12,770 nucleotides of DNA from Trichodesmium sp. MAG_R04 (GTDB lineage Bacteria; Cyanobacteriota; Cyanobacteriia; Cyanobacteriales; Microcoleaceae). The notes below the pieces were generated by a model. The model saw only the letters and a program-made list of their open reading frames with translations. It was not told the DNA's origin and searched no databases. Within the stretch, counting starts at the first letter, position 1; each line of letters starts with the position of its first letter. This document shows positions 6,367-12,770 of the stretch, piece after piece. The position numbers were made by a program, and so were the translations under genes. The DNA lies in assembly GCA_023356515.1 (NCBI GenBank), contig JAKQYG010000065.1:1-12770 (forward strand), given 5' to 3'.

Positions 6367-6397
6367 ATTATAGAGTCAGATGTCTTAAGATTTTCAA
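6367..6397 (-). promoter_or_regulatory. antitoxin promoter with possible operator
   Basis: On the minus strand, TTGAAA (6397-6392) and TATAAT (6372-6367) are 19 bp apart, ending 31 bp before the antitoxin ATG. The spacer contains the perfect 8-bp palindrome TCTTAAGA (6383-6390). The position suits an autoregulatory operator; the long spacer makes the promoter call moderate. Confidence 0.4.
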
Positions 6398-6823
6398 ATT
6401 TTATATTTATTTGAGAGTAGATAATTCAGAATATTATGAAATTATAATGATTATGGCCAATATAGAGTAAAAAATATCTGATTTTGTACAATTTAGAGAC
6501 CAGAGCCAAAAAATAGCAGAATTAGAAGGATAAGAAAAAGTATAAAGATGAAGCTATTAGAAAACATTTTCCTTCTTAGTTAATTTGTGGGATGTGCAAT
6601 ATTTGACCTACTCAAACTTTAAAGCAAATAATTTTTTAGGAGAACTTTGTACTCTGCAGTAAGCAAGCATTAGTTGAAATATTGTCCTGCTGTAGTTTGG
6701 GCCTTATAAACTTTTACTTATTGGCCTTGATCAGCGGAATGTGGGATACTATCTTCTGAGTTTAGAGAAGATCAGCAAAAAAAACATCTGAAATCGAATC
6801 ATCAACCTCAAATTTTGTAGCTT
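6398..6823. other. 426-bp AT-rich intergenic region upstream of the antitoxin
   Basis: I see no supported gene. Short frames on both strands (for example about 40 codons without an ATG at 6642-6765) show no recognisable domain. It may be decayed sequence. It separates the toxin-antitoxin module from the end of the TPR gene. Confidence 0.4.
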
Positions 6824-8278
6824 TTATTTTGCTTGTAGTTTTTCTAAAGCTTGATGAGCCCCAGATAAATCAGGTTTAAGCTGAATTGCTTTTTTTAGGG
6901 AAAATATTGCCTCTTCATCTAAATCTAACTGTGCTAAAGCTACACCTAAATGATAATACACAACACCTGAATTTGGATAAAGTTCAATTGCTTGACGATA
7001 AGAAATTATCGCTTTATCCCACCTTTCTAAAGTTGCCAAAGCATACCCTAATTTATGATGTAAATCAGCAGCAGTAGGATTAAGATTTACTACTCTATGA
7101 TAAGCAGAAATAGCCTCATCAACAAATCCTTGTTCTTCCATCATTTGTGCTAATTTAATATGATACTCTATAACAGTTTTATTCTTTTCCTGCCTTCTTG
7201 TCAATGCTTCCTGTAGATGCTGATTAAATTTTCGATTGTCTGGCTTTATTTCTACAGCTTTCTGATAACAATCTATAGCTTCTTCCCACTTTTGCATTTC
7301 TGTTAATGCTTCTCCCAACTGGTCATAAACTACTCCAGAATTAGGATTAATTGTAATAACTTCACGATATTCTGTCACAGCTTCTTCCCACAGTTTTAGT
7401 TGTGCTAAAGCATAAGCTAATTGATGATGAATTATTGCAGAATTAGGACTAAACTTAATTCCATTTTGATAGGCAGCAACCGCTTCTTCCCAACGTTGCA
7501 ATTGAGCTAAAGCTGCTCCTAAATGATGATAAACTTCTGCATTTTTGACATTTAGAGAGATAGCTTTCTCCAAGGTATAAATGGCTTCTTCCCACTTTTG
7601 CAACTTAGTTAAAGCTAAGCCGATATAATAGTAAGCTTCAGATAAATTTGGATTTAATTCAAGAGCTTGATGGAAAGAATTAATTGCATTTTCTATTTGA
7701 CCGGCTTTTTCTAGAACCTTAGCTAAGCCTACATGATATTCTGATAAATAGGGATTAATCTCAATAGCTTGATTAAAACTTTCTATTGCTTCATCATACT
7801 TTTTTTGACTTGCTAATGCTTCACCTAAATATTGATAAGTTAAAATTCCATTGGGTTCTATTTCAATAGCGCGACGATAAGTAACTATAGCCTCATCAAA
7901 TAATCCTTGTTTTGCCAAGGCCAACCCTAAACTCTGATGAAAATTGGGGAAATCTGGATTAATTTCAATAGCTTGACGCAGATAAATAACTGCCTCATCA
8001 AACCTATCAAGTTTAATCATAATTTTTCCTAAGTTATAGTAAGACCAGGGATAATTTTTCTGTAGTTGAATTCCTTGGTGATAGATATTTGCTGCCTCCT
8101 CTAAATTTCCCTGTAAAATGAGAGTATCTCCTAGGTTTTGATAACCTACTACTGATTTAGGGTTAAGTTTAATGACTTGGCGATAAGCATCAGTAGCTTC
8201 AGGAACATTACCTTGCCTTAATAATTTATTCCCAATATGAAGATAGTTAACACTGGTTTCTGTTGCTGTTGTTGACAT
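6824..8278 (-). CDS. TPR-only protein, about 13 tandem repeats
   Basis: A 484-residue protein that is almost entirely tetratricopeptide repeats, which form a superhelical scaffold for protein-protein contacts. Units of exactly 34 residues run from about 11 to 350 (ten units). A non-TPR helical linker covers 351-370 (NRKFNQHLQEALTRRQEKNK), and three more units run to about 472. Typical marks recur: LG at position 8, A at position 20, and INP/LNP at the unit end. Units 7-10 share a near-identical KWEEAI / RWEEAV / LWEEAV signature, showing recent internal duplication. There is no signal peptide and no transmembrane segment, so it is probably cytosolic. Start at 8278 has AAGGAAA 12 nt upstream. 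It is divergent from the sulfotransferase-coiled-coil gene. In cyanobacteria TPR proteins often accompany glycosyl- or sulfotransferases, but no partner is proven here. Confidence 0.9.
   Translation of the reverse strand: MSTTATETSVNYLHIGNKLLRQGNVPEATDAYRQVIKLNPKSVVGYQNLGDTLILQGNLEEAANIYHQGIQLQKNYPWSYYNLGKIMIKLDRFDEAVIYLRQAIEINPDFPNFHQSLGLALAKQGLFDEAIVTYRRAIEIEPNGILTYQYLGEALASQKKYDEAIESFNQAIEINPYLSEYHVGLAKVLEKAGQIENAINSFHQALELNPNLSEAYYYIGLALTKLQKWEEAIYTLEKAISLNVKNAEVYHHLGAALAQLQRWEEAVAAYQNGIKFSPNSAIIHHQLAYALAQLKLWEEAVTEYREVITINPNSGVVYDQLGEALTEMQKWEEAIDCYQKAVEIKPDNRKFNQHLQEALTRRQEKNKTVIEYHIKLAQMMEEQGFVDEAISAYHRVVNLNPTAADLHHKLGYALATLERWDKAIISYRQAIELYPNSGVVYYHLGVALAQLDLDEEAIFSLKKAIQLKPDLSGAHQALEKLQAK
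7275..7600 (-). repeat. 102-bp DNA repeats within the TPR gene
   Basis: GCTTCTTCCCA recurs at about 7278, 7380, 7482 and 7584, each 102 bp apart (34 codons), coding for the W-E-E-A segments of successive TPR units. The similarity at DNA level points to recent unit duplication. Confidence 0.75.
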
Positions 8279-8344
8279 TTTTGTATAAAATTTCCTTTAT
8301 TCGATGATTGAGGGTTGAGCAATATTACTTATTAATAATAGCCT

Positions 8345-8483
8345 ATATAGCAGTCCTAAATAGGTTGCGACAAATCAAAAAGTAAATAAAACTTTTAAAA
8401 CTCTTACCTATTCTCTATTCCCTGTTCCCTGTTCCCTAAAAAGCAGTAGGATTTTTGCCACGAACAAAATAGGATTGCTATAT
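8345..8483. mobile_element. MITE-like repeat element with 14-bp inverted ends
   Basis: ATATAGCAGTCCTA (8345-8358) and TAGGATTGCTATAT (8470-8483) are inverted copies with a single mismatch, bounding 139 bp with no coding capacity. The outermost bases allow a TA target duplication, as in IS630/Tc1-type elements, but this is inference. Interspersed elements with such ends are common between cyanobacterial genes. It contains the heptamer array described separately. Confidence 0.5.
8404..8438. repeat. short tandem heptamer repeats (STRR type)
   Basis: Five 7-bp units: TTACCTA, TTCTCTA, TTCCCTG, TTCCCTG, TTCCCTA. This is the style of short tandemly repeated repetitive sequence known from filamentous cyanobacteria; copy number usually varies among strains. 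It lies inside the element at 8345-8483. Confidence 0.75.
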
Positions 8484-8601
8484 TATTTGCTAGTTGTAAA
8501 TATGTTAAGACATTGGTGGCTAAATTCATTCCATTGTCAGCAGGTAGGTTGCAAAATCACTACTTTTTTACTAATACCGTAATTTGATTATATATTAGAA
8601 T

Positions 8602-8625
8602 CTTCTCCCCTTTAGGCAGGAGAGG
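8602..8625. repeat. hairpin in the divergent intergenic region
   Basis: CTTCTCC (8602-8608) pairs with GGAGAGG (8619-8625) through 7 bp with one G-T pair, around a 10-nt loop. It is GC-rich against an AT-rich background. No T-run follows. Function is not known; it resembles the hairpin at 1090-1107 only in general style. Confidence 0.35.
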
Positions 8626-8689
8626 ATATCAATTAGTAACTGTAGTTGAAAGATAAATTGATCAAAAATTAATATAGAAGTAAAAAAAC

Positions 8690-8718
8690 TTGACAAAAGT
8701 ACACAAATGATGTATCAA
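8690..8718 (+). promoter_or_regulatory. sigma70-like promoter of the sulfotransferase gene
   Basis: A perfect -35 TTGACA (8690-8695) is followed after 17 bp by TATCAA (8713-8718). This is the best promoter candidate in the window and predicts a leader of about 160 nt before the ATG at 8887. The leader holds a 7-bp inverted repeat (AAAGCAA at 8757-8763, TTGCTTT at 8774-8780), of uncertain meaning. Confidence 0.5.
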
Positions 8719-8886
8719 AATAAAAAAATCAGAGAACTCTTGAGTTAGATGAACACAAAGCAAACTCTTGATATTGCTTTCTTTTCCTAGGGAATACTAT
8801 AGAAGGATTATTAATTATTTGAACAAAGATAGAAATTAAATCCTATACTCAATACTAATATTTGATAATACACAATCGAAATCAAT

Positions 8887-11526
8887 ATGACGCACAAAAC
8901 AGAAAAATCAACTGTAATTATTAGTAGCATGCAAAGTTCCGGAAGCTCTTTAACAGCTTCTATCCTCCAAAATGTTGGTTTGCATATAGGCCAGAAATTA
9001 ATGGAGGGAAAAGGGCACAATAAATACGGATATTTTGCAAATTTAGACTTCTATGAATTTCATCAACAAGTATTACAATCTCAAGGTATAGATGAGGATG
9101 GGTGGACTTTACAAGAAAAAATAGATATAGAGGAAAACTTTCGAGAAAAAGCTAAAGAAATTATTGCCAAAAACTCTATCAGTGGAAATTGGGGATGGAC
9201 AGAACCTCGGACAACTTTGTTCCTAGATTTTTGGTCATGCCTACTACCAAATGCCAAGTTTATATTAATTTATCGTTCTCCTTGGGAAGTAGTTGATTCT
9301 CTGTATACTCGGCAATATAAGATATTTAAAACTCAACCAGAACTAGCAGCAAAATTATGGTTACACTACAATCAGAAAATTATGAATTTTTATAATTACG
9401 CTGCTAATCGTTGCATGTTAACAAATATTCAGACAATAATTAATAACCAAGAAATATTTCTTGAAAAAATCAATCAAAAATTTAATACGAATTTTAATTC
9501 CCCTGTTTTCAATGTTTACGATCCATCATTATTTAATAATCGAGTATCAACAGAAAGTCATAGACCTACTATCATAGATTATTACTTTCCTGAAGCTATA
9601 GAAATGTATCAGGAATTAGAAGCAAGAGCATGGAAACCAGAAGATGAAGCACTAGACTTTTCCTGGCAAGAAAAAATAAAATCATCCCCCTATAGAATTT
9701 GGGCATTTCAAGATTGGATGAATTTATCTGCTTTAGGAAACCAAAATAAAATTCTACTAGCAGAACTAGAAAAATATAAAAATCAATACAAAGAAAGTCA
9801 GTTAGAATTAACAGAAGCAAAGTTTCAATTAACACAAACACGAGATGAGTTAGAAAAATATGTTACTCAAGTCGATGGTACAGAGGCAAAATTATTAGAA
9901 TCCCAAAAACAACTCCACAACACAGAAAAAGTATATGAAAAAAGTCAGTTAGAATTAACAGAAGTAAAGTCTCAATTAACACAAACACGAGATGAGTTAG
10001 AAAAATATGTTACTCAAGTTGATAGTACAGAGGCAAAATTATTAGAATCCCAAAAACAACTCCACAACACAGAAAAAATTTTAGAAGAAACACAGAGTAA
10101 ACTTGCAAAAATTAAACATATTCAAACTCAATTTGAACAAACAGAAAATCAATTAGCTACTGCTAAATCCAATTTAAATAAAACTCAAACTGAACTAGTA
10201 CAATGTCAGTCAAAGCTGAAGAATAAAGAAGGTGAATTACAAAAATATCAAGCTACACAAAAAGAAAAATATCAAGCTACACAAAAAGAATTCCTACAAA
10301 CAAAATCTAAGCTACATGAAACTCAAGGGGAATTAGTACAATATCAGTCACAACTCCATCAAACCCAAGAAGAATTGGAACAATTTATATGTAGACTTCA
10401 GGAAACAGAATCAGTATGGCAAAAATCTCAGCAAGATTTAAAAGATGCAAAAACATCACTAGAAGATACTCATTTACAACTTCAACAAGCTCAGGTAGAA
10501 CTAGGAGTAACAAAACAGAATTTTTCGGAAAGTAGGGGGGAATTATTAGCTTATAAATATCAACTACATCAAAGTCAGGAAGAGTGGGAAAAATATCAGT
10601 CTCAGTTAGCAATAACTGAGGTCATGTTGCAAGAATCTCGATCTCAGTTAAAACAAGCCGAAGAACAAAAACAGCAAACTCAGTATAAGTTAACAGATGC
10701 TGAGGCAATATTGCAGGGAAAAGAGGTAGAGTTAGCAGAATCTAATTCTCAACTAAAAGACAGAGAAACAAGATTGCAACAGTCAGAAGTAGAGCTAAAA
10801 GAAATTCAAAAAAGTCAAAACGAGTGGAAAATATCAAAGTCTGAGTTACATAAAACTAAACAAGAATTGAAGTTATTACAACTACGAAATCAAGAGATTC
10901 AAACAGAATTAGTAGAGTCTAGTTCAAAACTTCAGCATACAGAAACACTATTGGAAAAATTACATTCTCAATTACAACAAACAAAATCTTTATTAATAGA
11001 TTTTCAAACTCAGCTACATCAAACTGATCAAGAACGAGAAAATATGCAAATGCAACTACAAGAAACTCAGACAGTATTGCAAAAAATTCAGACTCAATGG
11101 CGAAAAACAGAGGTATTATTACAACAGTCCCAATCTCAAGAACAAAAAGGGCAGAAAGAATTGGTGGCAATTAAGTTTCAACTAATAGAAACTAAGTCAG
11201 AATTAGAGAAATTGCAATATCAACAAGCTATTTTGAGAGATTCAAAATCTGGGAATAAAACAGAATATAAATTGTTAGTATGGGAATCATGGTATGCTTA
11301 TCAAAACAATAATTTGGCTGAGATGCAAGAATGCCTTCAGAAGTCTTTGAAATATACAGAAAGTTCTCGCACAGAAGTAGTTATGGATTGGTTAGATAAT
11401 TTTACTAATTTCTTTCAGGCAAAAGGTCTAGAGTTTGATAGTGAAAAACTGACAAATTCTGAAGAATGGCAAAAGTTGATGAAACGCACAATGAGAATTC
11501 AACAAAAAGTTGTGGTAAGTAGTTAG
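8887..11526 (+). CDS. sulfotransferase-domain protein with very long coiled coil
   Basis: An 879-residue fusion. Residues about 8-270 resemble a PAPS-dependent sulfotransferase: STVIISSMQSSGSSL fits the 5'-phosphosulfate loop, and IYRSPWEVVDSLY (R130 and S138) fits the 3'-phosphate-binding motif. The loop has Gln-Ser where a basic residue is usual, so activity needs testing. Residues about 286-800 are one long coiled coil rich in Gln, Glu, Lys and Leu, built of diverged repeats of the form QLxxTQxELEKYxxQL. The last 80 or so residues form a separate mostly helical domain (LVWESWYAYQNNNLAEMQECL, then SRTEVVMDWLDNF and EWQKLMKRTM). No signal peptide or membrane segment is seen. Such enzymes can sulfate surface polysaccharides, but the substrate is unknown. 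No clear Shine-Dalgarno precedes the ATG, yet it directly precedes the first strand of the fold. Confidence 0.85.
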   Translation: MTHKTEKSTVIISSMQSSGSSLTASILQNVGLHIGQKLMEGKGHNKYGYFANLDFYEFHQQVLQSQGIDEDGWTLQEKIDIEENFREKAKEIIAKNSISGNWGWTEPRTTLFLDFWSCLLPNAKFILIYRSPWEVVDSLYTRQYKIFKTQPELAAKLWLHYNQKIMNFYNYAANRCMLTNIQTIINNQEIFLEKINQKFNTNFNSPVFNVYDPSLFNNRVSTESHRPTIIDYYFPEAIEMYQELEARAWKPEDEALDFSWQEKIKSSPYRIWAFQDWMNLSALGNQNKILLAELEKYKNQYKESQLELTEAKFQLTQTRDELEKYVTQVDGTEAKLLESQKQLHNTEKVYEKSQLELTEVKSQLTQTRDELEKYVTQVDSTEAKLLESQKQLHNTEKILEETQSKLAKIKHIQTQFEQTENQLATAKSNLNKTQTELVQCQSKLKNKEGELQKYQATQKEKYQATQKEFLQTKSKLHETQGELVQYQSQLHQTQEELEQFICRLQETESVWQKSQQDLKDAKTSLEDTHLQLQQAQVELGVTKQNFSESRGELLAYKYQLHQSQEEWEKYQSQLAITEVMLQESRSQLKQAEEQKQQTQYKLTDAEAILQGKEVELAESNSQLKDRETRLQQSEVELKEIQKSQNEWKISKSELHKTKQELKLLQLRNQEIQTELVESSSKLQHTETLLEKLHSQLQQTKSLLIDFQTQLHQTDQERENMQMQLQETQTVLQKIQTQWRKTEVLLQQSQSQEQKGQKELVAIKFQLIETKSELEKLQYQQAILRDSKSGNKTEYKLLVWESWYAYQNNNLAEMQECLQKSLKYTESSRTEVVMDWLDNFTNFFQAKGLEFDSEKLTNSEEWQKLMKRTMRIQQKVVVSS
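9794..10077 (+). repeat. recent 147-bp-period tandem duplication in the coiled coil
   Basis: Segments 9794-9930 and 9941-10077 (137 bp each, 147 bp apart, in frame) differ at only about four bases. They encode LTEAKFQLTQ / LTEVKSQLTQ followed by identical TRDELEKYVTQVD stretches. Confidence 0.85.
10243..10290 (+). repeat. exact 24-bp tandem duplication
   Basis: Two identical 24-bp units (10243-10266 and 10267-10290), each encoding KYQATQKE within the coiled coil. Confidence 0.85.
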
Positions 11527-11662
11527 AAATAAATATACTTTTTAAAAAAGCTAGGATTTGGATAAATGGGTGTAAAATAAACTCTGGTTTAGGAAAATTT
11601 GATTTTATCGACTCAATTGTAGTTTGATTTGTTTTAATTAATAATTAAAGGGAAATAAGTTA

Positions 11663-11761
11663 ATGGTAGTAGCAATAGAAAAAGAATTAGAAGAAACTCA
11701 CGCTAAGTGGCAAGAAACTCAACAACAGTTGGATAAAACTAAGTCCGATGATACCGTATAA
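11663..11761 (+). pseudogene. 5' fragment of a second coiled-coil gene
   Basis: An ATG at 11663 with GGGAAA 7 nt upstream opens a frame whose first 27 residues or so (MVVAIEKELEETHAKWQETQ, then QQLDKTK) have the same Gln/Glu/Thr-rich heptad style as the coiled coil of the preceding gene. The frame then crosses into reverse-transcriptase-derived sequence at about 11742 and stops at 11759-11761. It looks like a paralogous or related coiled-coil gene cut off soon after its start by the element on the other strand. No continuation of the coiled coil is seen beyond the relic within the window. Confidence 0.55.
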
Positions 11762-12657
11762 TGGGTACATCCGAATAAAAGTTTAGTACATATTTACCTT
11801 GATTTAAAACCCAATTTCTGGTTTCATAAGGTCGAAAGTACTTTCTTTTTACCCAGGTACTAGATTTGTTTGGATGCCTTCTATTGGCCCATCGACCTAA
11901 TCTTCTCCAAAGTAGATTATCTAGTGAGTAGAATGTCTCTTTGCTGACTACGGATGAGTAATAGTTGGCCCATCCTTTGCTTGCTTCAGTTTGGCTATTA
12001 ATGCCCCTACTGGTGCTGTTTTATATTTATCACATATTCCAGCTAGTTTCCGGTAATGAGTTTTAATACTTTTTAAGGATGGTTTGATCAGTGTTTTAAA
12101 CCCTAGTCTTGTTGACTTAACTTCCCACTGTCTCACTGTAAAACCTAAGAAATCAAATCCTGGTTTGTTCCCTTCATGTTCTAATTGGGTGTGAGCAATA
12201 CGGGTTTTTTCTGGTTTTAGCTCTAATCCTACCTGGTTTAACCATTCCTGTATTATGGTTTTAGCTTGCAACACTGCTTTGATGTCTTCATGTAGGATGA
12301 TAAAGTCATCAGCATAGCGTATGAGCTTGAGAGCTTGACATTTTATTTGTCCACCTTGCCTTGTTGATATCCCCTTGAGTTTTTCAGGCCCACAGTTTTG
12401 GCAAATTCCATAATTCTCTGTTCCATACCATGTAAGGCGATGTTTGCGCTTGGAAGGGGCTTATAATCCCTCCCTGTGGTGTCCCTTCCACAGTGTCTGA
12501 GAATTGTTTGTGCTCAAACACGCCAGACTTCAACCATTCTTTGATTAACTGTCTATATGGTGTTTTACCAATCTTTCTCAGCAGTGCATCATGGTTAATT
12601 CGGTCAAAACATTTGGATATATCGGCATCTAAAACGTATTTAGTTTGTGGAACTATA
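11742..12657 (-). pseudogene. group II intron reverse transcriptase/maturase, degraded
   Basis: Pieces of one protein can be read on the minus strand in three frames. From about 12657: VLDADISKCFDRINHDALL and VEGTPQGGIISP (RT core). After a shift near 12450: ANIALHGMEQRIMEFAKT. After a shift near 12375-12400: LKLIRYADDFIILHEDIKAV, containing the YADD active site (codons 12316-12305), then LELKPEKT, GFDFLGFTVRQ, ICDKYKTAPVGALIAKLKQ. After a shift near 11985: GWANYYSSVVSKETF and WANRRHPNKS (maturase domain X), to SDVPIIRY near 11743, where a stop meets the coiled-coil fragment. The N-terminal RT part, any C-terminal HNH domain and the intron RNA domains V/VI are missing. The order and motifs match group II intron-encoded proteins; the copy is dead. 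Confidence 0.88.
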
Positions 12658-12713
12658 GTAGTTACAAATAAGAACCAGCAGTAGAATAGGGGGAAGAATT
12701 AACTTTTTGGATT

Positions 12714-12770
12714 ATGGCTTACAGCATACCAGAAACAACACTGGATGACATTGTTAGACTGTACGGAACT
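12714..12770 (+). CDS. start of an unidentified ORF, cut by the window end
   Basis: ATG at 12714 opens a frame of 19 codons (MAYSIPETTLDDIVRLYGT) with no stop before the window ends; an in-frame stop lies upstream at 12687. A purine-rich GGGGGAAG lies about 17 nt or more upstream, too far for a normal ribosome binding site. I do not recognise the protein from this stub. Confidence 0.3.
   Translation, partial: MAYSIPETTLDDIVRLYGT

Noticed and set aside
6540..6823. Possible transposase remnant between the antitoxin and the TPR gene
   Set aside because: Short frames on both strands show no transposase motif or inverted ends that I could support.
6886..7077. Plus-strand 63-codon frame
   Set aside because: It is antisense to the TPR repeats, with no domain and no ribosome binding site.
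8404..8438. Possible CRISPR-like array
   Set aside because: The units are 7 bp with no spacers; it is an STRR-type tandem repeat. No CRISPR repeats or cas genes were seen in the window.
9596..11170. Minus-strand Leu/Ile/Phe/Val-rich frames (9596-9841, 10385-10612, 10919-11170) that look like membrane proteins
   Set aside because: They are antisense shadows of the Gln/Glu/Lys-rich coiled coil; reverse complements of such codons give hydrophobic residues. No start signals.
11537..11552. CTTTTTAAAAAAG as the terminator of the sulfotransferase gene
   Set aside because: The near-palindrome has practically only A-T pairs and no real loop, so it cannot form a stable hairpin.
12493..12684. Plus-strand 63-codon frame
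   Set aside because: It is antisense to the RT relic (the RT motifs DADISKCFD and EGTPQGG are read on the other strand).

Overview
The window looks like a piece of a low-GC filamentous cyanobacterial chromosome. This is inferred from the protein families (a TxlA/HCF164-type thioredoxin-like protein, an NIL-domain ferredoxin, UbiX next to an RNase II/R gene), one perfect HIP1 octamer at 4351, heptameric TTCCCTG-type tandem repeats, long AT-rich intergenic gaps and a group II intron reverse-transcriptase relic. A Trichodesmium/Okeania-like member of the Oscillatoriales would fit, but the genus is only an inference.

Positions 1-4950 hold housekeeping genes. On the + strand are the 3' part of an RNase II/R exoribonuclease, ubiX (flavin prenyltransferase), an overlapping LapA-domain membrane protein with a long acidic tail, and aroK (shikimate kinase). 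A small polytopic membrane protein and an NIL/2x[4Fe-4S] ferredoxin form a tight minus-strand pair. Divergent from it is a membrane-anchored thioredoxin-like gene, closed by a strong hairpin at 4890-4927.

Positions 4950-6400 hold a RES-type toxin and a Xre/MbcA/ParS-type antitoxin on the minus strand. The order (antitoxin upstream) is canonical, but the two genes are 412 bp apart. The gap contains a compact, nested inverted-repeat structure (5653-5747) that reads on the minus strand like a folded RNA ending in a U-tract, and that is also flanked by a 7-bp direct repeat. It may be an attenuator or small RNA between antitoxin and toxin, or a small inserted element.

Positions 6824-11526 hold a divergent pair: a protein made almost wholly of about 13 TPR units (minus) and an 879-aa protein with an N-terminal PAPS-type sulfotransferase domain joined to about 500 residues of coiled coil and a short C-terminal domain (plus). 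The coiled coil has recently grown by tandem duplication (a 147-bp period and an exact 24-bp duplication). The 608-bp divergent region carries a repeat element with 14-bp inverted ends enclosing a heptamer array, and a good sigma70-like promoter for the sulfotransferase gene.

Positions 11527-12770 are decayed. The first 27 or so codons of a second coiled-coil gene run into the C-terminal end of a group II intron reverse transcriptase on the opposite strand. That relic keeps the QGG, YADD and maturase-X signatures but has at least three frameshifts and lacks both ends. A short open frame starting at 12714 runs off the window.

The strongest candidates for something undescribed are the structured RNA-like element inside the split RES/Xre module and the sulfotransferase-coiled-coil architecture paired with the TPR protein. 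Neither is proven by sequence reading alone.
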